The notes beneath the pieces are model-generated. The model made no database searches, had not been told where the DNA came from, and saw only the letters and a program-made list of their open reading frames with translations. Below, piece by piece: positions 15,242-23,370 of a stretch of DNA of 41,801 nt. Both the position numbers and the translations under genes were made by a program. The stretch's first letter is position 1; each line of letters opens with the position of its first letter. This stretch comes from Candidatus Omnitrophota bacterium (GTDB lineage: Bacteria > Ratteibacteria > UBA8468 > B48-G9 > JAFGKM01), in the NCBI GenBank assembly GCA_023819375.1, contig JAMWDI010000009.1, positions 1 to 41,801 on the forward strand, given 5' to 3'.

Positions 15242-17074
15242 TTAATACCTCCATACTAATATCTCCATAATAAAAATTAAACCTGCTATGACCCAGAAAA
15301 TATATCTTGGCAAAAGTCCATTTTGGAAAGTTCTAAATTTTTCCGTTAAAAATAAGATAAATTTTCTTCCTTTAAGGTAAATTTCATCTCTCATAAAAAT
15401 TTCAATCTTATTTGAAATTCTACTACTTAAATTGAAAAATTTTTCTGAGATTTTATAAGAATCTAAAAGTCCCTTTTTTTCAATTTCATAAAATTCTTTA
15501 ATTCCTTCTGTTTCATAAAGAGTTTTGTAAAAATGGGATCCATCAAAATCAGATAATTCACGTGATATTACTTCTCCGCCAATAAATACTCTTTTTTCTT
15601 TTATTTTTTTTGTAAGTCTCAAAGAATAGAAATAAATTAAAAATATGATTAAAATAAAGAGATATCCCCAGAAACTGATAAGATTTATTAATTTTATATT
15701 TAAGGTTGAGATAGTTCCTAAAATTGGATTGAAAATTTTATTGATGACCAAAGAAGGGAATATGCCTAATATTAAACAATTCAAAGCAAGAAAACCAAGA
15801 GGAGTTATAATTAAAAATGATTTTTCAGATATTTTTTCTTTTATTTGTCCTTTTCCAACTCCAAGAAAAGAGTCATTTATAACCTTTATGAATGAGGCAA
15901 GAGTTAAAGCGCTTCCAAGTAAAGAGATTATCATACCTAAAATTGAAAGTGTAGTTCCTTTTTCCAATAATGCTTGACAGATAATCCATTTTGATACAAA
16001 ACCATTAAATGGAGGAAGCCCTGAAATTGAAAAAGATGCAATAGAAAAAGTTAAAAATGTAAAAGGTAATATTGAAGAAAAATTTCCATAATCTTCAAGT
16101 TCTCTTGAATGAGTCATTTTAATTAAAACTCCTGCACCAAGGAATAGAAGGGACTTAAATATTGAATGATTTAAAAGATGATAAAGGCCACCAAGTAATC
16201 CAATAGATGTTCCTGTTGCAATACTAAGAAAAATATAACCAATCTGACTTACACTATGATATGCAAGCAATCTTTTAATGTCATGCTGTATCAAAGCAAG
16301 TAAAACTCCAGATAAAAGTGTAATCATTCCAATAATAATCATTAAATTTTCCCAAAAGGTAGACCATTCTGGATAAAAAATTGTAAAATAAAATTTTATA
16401 AAAGCATAAATCCCTGTTTTACTCATAATTCCAGAAAACATTGCACTAATTGGTGTTGGAACAGATAAATAAGTATCCGGAAGCCAACTATATAAAGGGA
16501 AAATACCACTTTTAACACCTGCTCCAATAAAAATTGAAAAGAAAAATAGATGTTTCCATAAAATATTTTTTTCTATAAAATTTGTTCCAAGTATTCCAAA
16601 TAAAAGGAAGATACTGCCTGTTCCAGTCATAATAATATATTTAATTGAAGCATTTTTGGCTTCTTCTGTATTTTCATAAAGTATAAAAAAGAAACTGGAA
16701 ATTGTCATTAATTCCCAAAAGATATAAAGTGAAATTAAAGAATTTGATAAAACAACTCCTAACATCGCTCCAGAAAAAAGGAAAAATAAACTATCATAAA
16801 TAAAATTAACAAAAGGGATATACCATTGGGAGTAAATCATACATAAAAAACTAATAGTTGATATTAAAATTGCAAAAAATTGACTTAATTTTTCCCATTG
16901 TGTAAAACAAGAAAGATTGAAAAATAAAATATATATGCAACTTATTAGGACCAAAAAAGAACCAAATATTGATAAGAAACTTCTGAATCTTCTTCTTATC
17001 TTCCAAAGTAAAATGTTTAAAAAAGAAAAAAGAAAACTCAAAAAAACAGGGAAAAATAAAATTTTAATACTCAA
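15242..17074 (-). CDS. Antiporter-like subunit, MrpA/HyfB (NuoL) type
   Basis: A 610-residue member of the NuoL/MrpA family with about 14-16 membrane segments. Key features: Glu in YIFWELMTISSFFFILY, Lys in GVKSGIFPLYSWLPDTY, and GLYHLLNHSIFKSLLFLGAGVL followed by SISGLPPFNGFVSKW, the latter typical of hydrogenase-4 component B (HyfB/HycC) and related hydrogenase subunits. After residue about 480 comes a long hydrophilic stretch and a final membrane helix. It overlaps the upstream 449-residue gene by four bases. In an Mbh- or Hyf-like complex it would translocate protons or sodium. Confidence 0.9.
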   Translation of the reverse strand: MSIKILFFPVFLSFLFSFLNILLWKIRRRFRSFLSIFGSFLVLISCIYILFFNLSCFTQWEKLSQFFAILISTISFLCMIYSQWYIPFVNFIYDSLFFLFSGAMLGVVLSNSLISLYIFWELMTISSFFFILYENTEEAKNASIKYIIMTGTGSIFLLFGILGTNFIEKNILWKHLFFFSIFIGAGVKSGIFPLYSWLPDTYLSVPTPISAMFSGIMSKTGIYAFIKFYFTIFYPEWSTFWENLMIIIGMITLLSGVLLALIQHDIKRLLAYHSVSQIGYIFLSIATGTSIGLLGGLYHLLNHSIFKSLLFLGAGVLIKMTHSRELEDYGNFSSILPFTFLTFSIASFSISGLPPFNGFVSKWIICQALLEKGTTLSILGMIISLLGSALTLASFIKVINDSFLGVGKGQIKEKISEKSFLIITPLGFLALNCLILGIFPSLVINKIFNPILGTISTLNIKLINLISFWGYLFILIIFLIYFYSLRLTKKIKEKRVFIGGEVISRELSDFDGSHFYKTLYETEGIKEFYEIEKKGLLDSYKISEKFFNLSSRISNKIEIFMRDEIYLKGRKFILFLTEKFRTFQNGLLPRYIFWVIAGLIFIMEILVWRY

Positions 17075-18420
17075 AGGAAGCCTCCTTTATGAATTATTAA
17101 ATATATTATACCAAGCAAGAAAGAAAAGAAACCAATCAAAAAGACAGAGAAATTCATGACTTCTATTCTTTTATATTTAAATTCAAAATTAACATTTTCT
17201 ACAATAAAAAGGAATTTAAAGGTTCTCCACAAGTATAAAAGAGTAAGAATTGAACTTATAATCAATAAAAAACTAATGAGTAAATATTCTTTTTCTAAAG
17301 CAGAAATTATTATGTTTATTTTTCCAAAGAATCCCAAAAAAGGGGGTATTCCTATTACAGAGAGCATTGAGAAGAAATATCCAAAAGTTAAAATAGGCAA
17401 TTTTTTTATAATTCCATTCATTTTTGAAATATCTTTTGTTCCTAAAATTTTTTCCATTATGCCAGCAGTTAAAAATAAACCACCCTTACCAAGAGCATGT
17501 GCAACATAAAAGATTAAAACACCTTTTATTGCCTTGTCATTTAATAATAAAATACCGGAAATTAAAAATCCAAGTTGACTTACTGTTGAATAGGCAAGTA
17601 TTTTTTTAAAATCCTTTTCAACTAAAGCAACAAAACCTGCTATTAAACTACTAAAAATTGCTAAATAGATTGCCCAAATAATATTTCCTTCAATATAAAA
17701 TGTTTTCCAAAATAATCTTAAAAGTCCATAAATCCCTATTTTGACAAGAACAGCGGCATGTAAAAATGCAGTTACTGGTGTTGGAGCAACTGAAGCATCA
17801 GGAAGCCAAGTATGTAATGGGAAGGTTGCTGATTTTGTTATGACGCCCAAAAAAATTGAAGAAAAAATTATAGGTGAAATAGAAAGCCCTTTCATTTCTG
17901 AAAGAGAAAAAGTTCCTGTTATTGAATATAAATATGCAAAAGCCAAAAACATAATTCCTGCACCAGTTACCGTTATTAAAAATGCCTTTTCACTTTTAAT
18001 TAAATGCTCTTTTTCTCTATAAGTTCCAATTAATCTATAAGAACATAAACCTGCAATTTCCCAAAAGAAATAAATAGATATTAAATTGTCTGAAAAAACA
18101 ACTCCAAGCATACTACCAAGAAAAATTTGTGCCCAGAAACTGAAAAAAACTCTTTTTTTTTCATCATTGAAATAACCAAAAGAATATAGAAAAATCAATA
18201 ATCCAATAAAGGTTGAGGTTGTAGCAAATATAAAACTTAAATCGTCCCATAAAAAAGTAATTCCTAAGATTTCAAAATTTGTCTTAAATATATCTGGAAG
18301 GAAAAGTAATAAAATAAATATTATAAAGGTTATTGAAGTTGCTATATGTAATGAAAATCTCTTAATTAATTTTGAAAGCAAAGCACCAATAAAAGGTAAT
18401 ATAATAATTAAAATTAACAT
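17071..18420 (-). CDS. Antiporter-like subunit, MrpD/NuoM type (first gene of operon)
   Basis: The 449-residue protein is the first gene after the promoter. It carries Glu in YFFWEIAGLCSYRLIG, Lys in VITKSATFPLHTWLPDAS with PTPVTAFLHAAVLVKIG, the HALGKGGLFLTAG helix and VIGIPPFLGFFGK. It has about 12-14 membrane segments. It is the third antiporter-like subunit of the operon beside the 610- and 489-residue proteins; a classical Mrp complex has two. The ATG has a GGAGAAG site five bases before it, and the Rex-like palindrome lies just upstream of that. Confidence 0.9.
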   Translation of the reverse strand: MLILIIILPFIGALLSKLIKRFSLHIATSITFIIFILLLFLPDIFKTNFEILGITFLWDDLSFIFATTSTFIGLLIFLYSFGYFNDEKKRVFFSFWAQIFLGSMLGVVFSDNLISIYFFWEIAGLCSYRLIGTYREKEHLIKSEKAFLITVTGAGIMFLAFAYLYSITGTFSLSEMKGLSISPIIFSSIFLGVITKSATFPLHTWLPDASVAPTPVTAFLHAAVLVKIGIYGLLRLFWKTFYIEGNIIWAIYLAIFSSLIAGFVALVEKDFKKILAYSTVSQLGFLISGILLLNDKAIKGVLIFYVAHALGKGGLFLTAGIMEKILGTKDISKMNGIIKKLPILTFGYFFSMLSVIGIPPFLGFFGKINIIISALEKEYLLISFLLIISSILTLLYLWRTFKFLFIVENVNFEFKYKRIEVMNFSVFLIGFFSFLLGIIYLIIHKGGFL

Positions 18421-18432
18421 TTCTTCTCCAGT

Positions 18433-18450
18433 TTGTGAAAATTTTCACAA
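18433..18450. promoter_or_regulatory. Rex operator over the start point of the Mrp-hyp operon
   Basis: TTGTGAAAATTTTCACAA matches the known Rex consensus TTGTGAA-N4-TTCACAA at every fixed position. The palindrome extends by two bases on each side (18431-18452). It lies directly downstream of the -10 box and covers the predicted start point near 18448, the place where a repressor blocks transcription. Rex releases DNA when NADH is high, so the operon would be on when reducing power accumulates. The rex gene is not in this window. Confidence 0.85.
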
Positions 18451-18454
18451 ACTT

Positions 18455-18483
18455 ATTTTATAAAAAAATATACTTAATGTCAA
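18455..18483 (-). promoter_or_regulatory. Promoter of the Mrp-hypAB operon
   Basis: On the minus strand TTGACA (18478-18483) is followed after exactly 17 bases by TAAAAT (18455-18460). The Rex-like operator begins three bases further on. The twelve genes downstream overlap or lie within 15 bases of each other, so this promoter probably serves all of them down to 10033. Confidence 0.8.
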
Positions 18484-18843
18484 CTTTTTAGATTAAAAAA
18501 GCCAAGTTTAACTAATCTCAAAGTAAATAAAAACATTTTACAAAAATTTGTTTTTATTTTCAAGAGTTGAATTGAGAAAGCAGGTGAGAGGATTTAAAAT
18601 TTTGATAAATATAAAAATCAGAATAATATTAAAAAAGAAGTTGTCCAATAGAAATTCACATTCTTGACTGTCTGATTCTATATGAGAAAAGTTAAAAAAT
18701 TCAAATTAAATAAAAAATTTAATTGTTGCAGAAATATGTGATAGAAATTAGTGCATATTTATCAGGTAAAGAATTTATTGAAAGAGATTAATGTTAGGAA
18801 GATAGAAAAGATTTTGAAAGGATAGGATGCTATGTTTGAGTTT
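18484..18843. other. Gene-free region, possible decayed coding remnant
   Basis: No intact gene is seen between the Mrp promoter and the end of the regulator at 18844. On the plus strand about 18727-18840 reads YVIEISAYLSGKEFIERD, then stops, then EDRKDFERIGCYV, which looks protein-like but is broken by stop codons. It may be a remnant of a lost gene. The rest is AT-rich with no clear signal. Confidence 0.3.
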
Positions 18844-19962
18844 TTAAGAGATCAATTTTTTGACACTTTCTCTTTCAATAATTTTGAATTTATTCCAGAT
18901 AAATTTTCTCTTTCTTTCTCCAACTATTATTTTTTTTAAAAAATTTATACTTTCTTTTCCAAGTAAGAAGGTTTCAAAATCAACTGTTGTTAAAGGAGGA
19001 GAAATGAAAGAGGATATTGATAAATTACCAAAACCCATAACTGAAATATCTGAACCAACTTTAAATCCTTCTTCTTTGAGTTTTTCAATGCATCCAAGAG
19101 CCATTAAATCATTTCCACACAAAATGGCATCTGGTTTTTCCTTTAATGCTTTTTCTGTTAGAAAATATCCTTCCTTTTCTCTATCTACATCACTTTCTAA
19201 ATGATAGAAAAGAGAATCAAGATTTTTTTCTTCAACAAACTTTTTATACCCATCCACCATTTTTTTATAATAAGGGAAGTTAATATTCCCTGTAATAAAA
19301 ACAATTTTTTTATGCCCATTATCATAGAGGTATTTTGTTGCTTCATAAATCATTTTTTTAATAGGTATTTCAATCCTCGGATAATATATAAAAGTTTTCC
19401 ATTTCTCTACCAGATCTCCTATTACAATAAAAGGAATTTTTGTATTTATAATCAATTGAACCAGATCTTTCTTTACTCTTCCTGCAATTATAATCCCATC
19501 AACACCTTCCTCTATAACTTTTTTTAAATAATTTTTATCATCATAATACGTTAAAAATTTTAAATTGTATAGATTTTCTCTACATCCATCTTCTATACCT
19601 GAAAATAATACTGAATAATGATGGTCTGGAATTCTATGATTTGAAAGAATAAAAAGAATATTTTTTGTCGTTTTCAAAATATTTTTTTTGATTTTTCTTC
19701 CAACAAATGTTCCAAGTTTTGGCCTTCTATATATTAATCCTTCTTTTACTAAAATAGCAAGGGCTTTTTTTAAAGTACCAATACTAACCCCAAGGGCTTC
19801 TGCAAATTCATATTCAGGAGCAAATTCATCCCCTTCTTTTAATTCCCCTTTCTTTATCTTTTCTCTAATTGTATCTGCAATTTGAACATAAATAGGCTTT
19901 TGTTTTTTTATGTCAATTTCTTTCTTAATTAAATAAGAAATTTTGTCCATAGAATTAATCAT
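18844..19962 (-). CDS. GntR-LacI hybrid transcriptional regulator
   Basis: An N-terminal GntR winged helix (KPIYVQIADTIREKIKKGELKEGDEFAPEYEFAEALGVS, then LKKALAILVKEGLIYRRPKLGTFV) is joined to a LacI/ribose-binding-protein type sensor domain (from about residue 98: [69 protein letters not shown]). This AraR-like design senses a sugar or sugar acid. Length is 372 residues; a second ATG at 19950 would remove four residues and neither has a clear ribosome binding site. It stands divergent to the GntR/sialidase-like operon with 240 bases between, so it may control it, itself, or the glycan cluster on the right. Confidence 0.88.
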   Translation of the reverse strand: MINSMDKISYLIKKEIDIKKQKPIYVQIADTIREKIKKGELKEGDEFAPEYEFAEALGVSIGTLKKALAILVKEGLIYRRPKLGTFVGRKIKKNILKTTKNILFILSNHRIPDHHYSVLFSGIEDGCRENLYNLKFLTYYDDKNYLKKVIEEGVDGIIIAGRVKKDLVQLIINTKIPFIVIGDLVEKWKTFIYYPRIEIPIKKMIYEATKYLYDNGHKKIVFITGNINFPYYKKMVDGYKKFVEEKNLDSLFYHLESDVDREKEGYFLTEKALKEKPDAILCGNDLMALGCIEKLKEEGFKVGSDISVMGFGNLSISSFISPPLTTVDFETFLLGKESINFLKKIIVGERKRKFIWNKFKIIERESVKKLIS

Positions 19963-19992
19963 ATACTATTTTTAAAAAAAATTCAAAGTCAA
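19963..19992 (-). promoter_or_regulatory. Possible promoter of the GntR-LacI regulator
   Basis: On the minus strand TTGACT (19987-19992) is followed after 18 bases by TAGTAT (19963-19968). The start point would lie near 19956, between the two candidate ATGs, which would favour the ATG at 19950. Moderate match only. Confidence 0.4.
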
Positions 19993-20142
19993 TTAAAATT
20001 TTAAAACCCTTATAAGAAAGAAGATGTCTATAAAATTGTAAGAAGAGAAGTAATAGAGAAAACAAAAAAGACAATAATTTATGTCATTTTGAAAACTTAT
20101 CTATAAATAAGAACTTTTTGAAAGAATAAATCTTAAAAAAAT

Positions 20143-20171
20143 TTGACAGGATTAATTTATTTTAATAAAAT
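20143..20171 (+). promoter_or_regulatory. Promoter of the GntR-sialidase-like-NAL operon
   Basis: TTGACA (20143-20148) and TAAAAT (20166-20171) are spaced by 17 bases. The start point falls near 20178, inside the first of two palindromic operators. The true gene start is therefore the ATG at 20203 and not the earlier TTG, which is part of the -35 box. Confidence 0.8.
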
Positions 20172-20200
20172 ATGTATACATAAAAAAATATGTATACATA
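20171..20200. promoter_or_regulatory. Two identical palindromic GntR-type operators
   Basis: The perfect 12-base palindrome TATGTATACATA occurs at 20171-20182 and again at 20189-20200, with centres 18 bases apart. The GTATAC core fits the general operator pattern of GntR regulators (GT-N-AC). One copy covers the start point and the other ends two bases before the ATG of the GntR gene itself, so autorepression is the simplest reading. Confidence 0.75.
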
Positions 20201-20202
20201 AA

Positions 20203-20835
20203 ATGCAAACAAAAGCAAAAAAATTAAGGGAAAAGATAATAAAATATCTAATTCAAAAAAACAGGAAAGCGAAGTTGTCAGAAAAAGGAATTGCTTCTTA
20301 TTTTAAAATCAGCAGAACTCCTGTCCGTGAAATTTTAAAATATCTTGAGTATGAAGGAATTATAGAGACAAAAAAGAAAGGTGGAATAAAATTTAAAGAA
20401 TTCAGTAAAAAGGAAATAAAGGATATGTATGATGTGAGAGCATTACTTGAAGCATTTGCAATAAAAGAAGGAATCAAAAATATAAAAAAGGAAGATATAA
20501 AAGAGTTAAAAGAATATGCAAAAATGTATAATAAAGCAAGAAAACAAGGAGATATTTTAAAAGGGGAAAAAGCAGATAAATTGTTCCATAAAAAGATAAT
20601 TGAATTATCTGGAAATAAATACTTAATTTATTTAATTGAAAAGATACATCTTTTTGATACTGTCTTCAAAGCGAAATTAAAAGGTAATGAGTTTTATTAT
20701 CCCAAATATGATTTAAATCCAAATTCACATACAAAAATAATAAAGGCAATTTTAAAAGGTGATCCAGATTTTGCTGAAGAGGTTATAAGAAATCATATTT
20801 TATGGGCAAGAGACAAGATAATAAAAACTAAATAA
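20203..20835 (+). CDS. GntR family regulator with FCD domain
   Basis: From the ATG at 20203 the protein has 210 residues. The N-terminal winged helix includes KLSEKGIASYFKISRTPVREILKYLEYEGIIE, with the TPVRE motif typical of the FadR/VanR branch. The C-terminal helical FCD ligand domain starts near residue 70 (MYDVRALLEAFAIKEG) and includes the metal-site pattern DKLFHKKIIELSGN with a later NSHTKIIKAI and NHI. Regulators of this branch commonly sense sugar acids, lactate or sialic acid (NanR belongs to it). The gene lies six bases before the sialidase-like gene. Two palindromes directly upstream suggest it represses its own operon. Confidence 0.9.
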   Translation: MQTKAKKLREKIIKYLIQKNRKAKLSEKGIASYFKISRTPVREILKYLEYEGIIETKKKGGIKFKEFSKKEIKDMYDVRALLEAFAIKEGIKNIKKEDIKELKEYAKMYNKARKQGDILKGEKADKLFHKKIIELSGNKYLIYLIEKIHLFDTVFKAKLKGNEFYYPKYDLNPNSHTKIIKAILKGDPDFAEEVIRNHILWARDKIIKTK

Positions 20836-20840
20836 AAATA

Positions 20841-22037
20841 ATGGATATCCGGGTAGAAAAAGAGATCTTTTTAAGTTATGATGAAAAGGGTAGACCAGTT
20901 ATGCCCTGTTTTATAACTTATATTTCAAATGAAAAACCAATTTTAATGCATAGATACTGTAGAGAGGACTATTCAGATGGCTATGATGATTTTGTTGACA
21001 TATTCAGTTATGACAATGGCAAAACGTGGACAGAACCAGTTTTACATTATAAAGGGATAGATACTCCTGAAGGTAAAATAAGATATTCTGAATCTGCTGG
21101 ATTTTTTGATCCTGAAACTGAAAAATTAATAACGATTACAAACAAAAAATTATATCCTAACGATCGGCTTGATGTTGATTTACTCTGGTCTGTTGTTTTT
21201 GAGGAATATGACCCTAAGGAAAATAGATGGAGTGGGGAGAAACCACTTGACTTTAATCTACCAGGTGGAATTTCTGTAAGTTTCTGTCATCCTATAAAAA
21301 CAAAAAATGGCAGAATTGTTTTTCCTGCCCAGACTTACTATACAGATGAAAGTGGGAAACCAGTTCATTATAAAAATTGTTGGTCTCCTGCAGGAGTTAT
21401 TGTTAATATTTTAGGTGATTATAAAGAAGATGGAAGGATTGAATGGAAATTAAGTGAATTATTATATCCTGATTTAGAAAAAACTTCAAGAGGATTTTAT
21501 GAACCAACAATTATAGAGAGAAAGGATGGAAGTTTTGCCATGGTTATGAGAGGGGATAATTCTATGTTTCCTGATAAACCTGGATATAAATGGGTAAGTT
21601 TTTCCTATGACCAGTGTGAAACGTGGACAGAAGCAATACCTTTTGGCTGTGATAGAGGAGAGCCGATAGAATCAAGCAGTTCTGGTTCAGTATTATTCAG
21701 GTCAATAAAAAATGAGAAAATATACTGGATAGGGAATTTATGTATAGAGGGAATAAGACCAAATGGAAACTGGCCAAGAACCCCATTAGTTATAGCAGAA
21801 GTAGAAGAAGAAAGATTTGTAATAAAGAGAGATACAATAAGGATAATAGATAAAAAACAACCAGGAGAGCCAGAGGAAGTTCAACTTTCAAATTTCCGGA
21901 TATATCAGGATAGAGAGACAGGAGAAGTTGTTTTATTTCTTTCAAGATATGGAGAAAGAGGAGTTGAAAATGACAAATGGAAACTGGCAAATTACTATAG
22001 ATATAGAATAAGTATTATTGATCACAAAAAGGAGTAA
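20841..22037 (+). CDS. BNR/Asp-box (sialidase-fold) protein, cytoplasmic
   Basis: The 398 residues contain two clear Asp-box units, FSYDNGKTWTEP (about residue 52) and FSYDQCETWTEA (about residue 250), which mark the six-bladed propeller of the sialidase family, plus repeated strands such as GFYEPTIIERKDGSFAMVMRG. There is no signal peptide or membrane segment, so it would act inside the cell. It is followed after three bases by an N-acetylneuraminate-lyase-like gene. The pairing suggests hydrolysis or rearrangement of a sialic-acid-like or unsaturated uronate compound. The true substrate is not known; many proteins of this fold are not sialidases. Confidence 0.8.
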   Translation: MDIRVEKEIFLSYDEKGRPVMPCFITYISNEKPILMHRYCREDYSDGYDDFVDIFSYDNGKTWTEPVLHYKGIDTPEGKIRYSESAGFFDPETEKLITITNKKLYPNDRLDVDLLWSVVFEEYDPKENRWSGEKPLDFNLPGGISVSFCHPIKTKNGRIVFPAQTYYTDESGKPVHYKNCWSPAGVIVNILGDYKEDGRIEWKLSELLYPDLEKTSRGFYEPTIIERKDGSFAMVMRGDNSMFPDKPGYKWVSFSYDQCETWTEAIPFGCDRGEPIESSSSGSVLFRSIKNEKIYWIGNLCIEGIRPNGNWPRTPLVIAEVEEERFVIKRDTIRIIDKKQPGEPEEVQLSNFRIYQDRETGEVVLFLSRYGERGVENDKWKLANYYRYRISIIDHKKE

Positions 22038-22040
22038 ATA

Positions 22041-22952
22041 ATGGAAAATAAATTTTTTGGTGTATATGCAGCACTTTTGACACCATTTGATGAAAATGGG
22101 GAAATCTGTAAGAAAAGGTTAAAAAATCTTGTAAAATTTTTAATTTCAAAAGGGATAGATGGTTTATATGTATGTGGAAGTACTGGAGAAGGAATTTCAA
22201 TGGATATAGAAGAAAGAAAAATGGTTGCTGAAATTGTTAAAGAAGAGGCAGAAAATAAAATAAATATAATAGTTCATGTAGGTTTCTTAAATACAAAAAA
22301 TGCAGTTAAACTTGCAAAACATGCAGAAAAGATAAAGATTGATGCTATTTCTTCAATTCCACCAATATATTATAAATTTAGTTTTGATGAAATTTATGAT
22401 TATTATAAAAGAATTGCTGAAAGCACATCTTTACCATTTTTTATATATTACATTCCTTCAACCACAGGTATAGAACTTAAAAATGAAGATTTATTAAAAT
22501 TTACTGAAATTAAAAATATTATTGGTTTGAAATATACTTATCCAGATATATATCTTTTACAGGACTTATTATTGAAAACAAATGGTAAATGGATTGCCTT
22601 TGCTGGTTCTGACGAGTTATTTCTTCCTTCTCTTACAATGGGTGCTGTTGGATGTATAGGAAGTACACAGAATATTTTACCAGAAATATTTGTTGATATT
22701 TATAAAAATTTTAAAACTGGAAATATAAAAAAAGCAATGGAACTACAAAAAAGAATAACTATAGCAGTTTCATTGATTTCCAAGTATTATAACGGTATAA
22801 CTGCATGTAAAACAGCACTGAAATTTAGAGGAATAGATGTAGGTTATGGAAGAAGTCCTACAAAAGAGAAATTAAGTAAAAAGGAAGAAAAAGAATTTTA
22901 TGATAAGTGGAAGAAATTTTTCCCAGAATATTGTTTAATTTTAAATGAGTAA
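22041..22952 (+). CDS. DapA/NanA family aldolase, N-acetylneuraminate lyase-like
   Basis: The protein of 303 residues has GSTGEG at residues 46-51, the tyrosine pair FIYYIP at 136-137 and the Schiff-base lysine Lys164 in IGLKYTYPD, matching the catalytic Tyr137 and Lys165 of E. coli NanA in spacing. The YYIPSTTG form resembles N-acetylneuraminate lyase more than dihydrodipicolinate synthase, whose motif is usually YNVPxRTG. The family cleaves or forms 2-keto acids with pyruvate. Its setting beside a GntR regulator and a sialidase-fold protein supports breakdown of a keto-sugar acid. It overlaps the next gene by eight bases. Confidence 0.85.
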   Translation: MENKFFGVYAALLTPFDENGEICKKRLKNLVKFLISKGIDGLYVCGSTGEGISMDIEERKMVAEIVKEEAENKINIIVHVGFLNTKNAVKLAKHAEKIKIDAISSIPPIYYKFSFDEIYDYYKRIAESTSLPFFIYYIPSTTGIELKNEDLLKFTEIKNIIGLKYTYPDIYLLQDLLLKTNGKWIAFAGSDELFLPSLTMGAVGCIGSTQNILPEIFVDIYKNFKTGNIKKAMELQKRITIAVSLISKYYNGITACKTALKFRGIDVGYGRSPTKEKLSKKEEKEFYDKWKKFFPEYCLILNE

Positions 22953-23370
22953 AAAAGTTATACATAAGGATTTTCATGGAGCATTAAGTGTTGCCTTTGA
23001 TTATATTTTAAAAAAATATGGAAAGAATATTTTGGAAGAATATCTTAAAATTTGTGCAAGAAAAATTTATAGAGATCTTATTGAGAAAATAAAAAAAGAA
23101 GGTATATCTGCCATAGAAGGTTACTGGAAAAATATTTTTTCCCTTGAAGATGCTGAATTTACAATTGAAAAAGAAAAAAATAGGATAACACTTGAGATTT
23201 TGAAATGTCCCGCTATATATCATATAAGGACTAAAGGATATTTATTATCTAAAGAGTTCTGTCTGCAATGTCATGTTATAAATAGAGAAATAGGCAAAAT
23301 TACAGGTTTTAAATCTGAAGTATATTCTGAAAAAGGAAAATGTATTCAAATATTTGAAAAAATAAAATGA
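22945..23370 (+). CDS. Small cysteine-rich protein, first of a paralogous pair
   Basis: I do not recognise this 141-residue protein with certainty. It is soluble and mostly helical at the start, with the pattern YWKNIFSLEDAEFTIEKEKNRITLEILKCPAIYH, then FCLQCHVINREI and a final KGKCIQIFE. The conserved cysteines (one in KCP, a CxxC, and one near the end) are shared with the next gene in the same order. The layout faintly recalls the L-2-amino-thiazoline-4-carboxylate hydrolase-like or V4R-like small domains, but this is only a guess. It overlaps the NAL-like gene by eight bases and the next gene by four, so it should be co-translated with the lyase. Confidence 0.65.
   Translation: MSKKVIHKDFHGALSVAFDYILKKYGKNILEEYLKICARKIYRDLIEKIKKEGISAIEGYWKNIFSLEDAEFTIEKEKNRITLEILKCPAIYHIRTKGYLLSKEFCLQCHVINREIGKITGFKSEVYSEKGKCIQIFEKIK

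Noticed and set aside
20143-20202. Upstream start of the GntR gene at 20143
   Set aside because: That TTG is the -35 box of a consensus promoter and the added residues simply translate the two operators.
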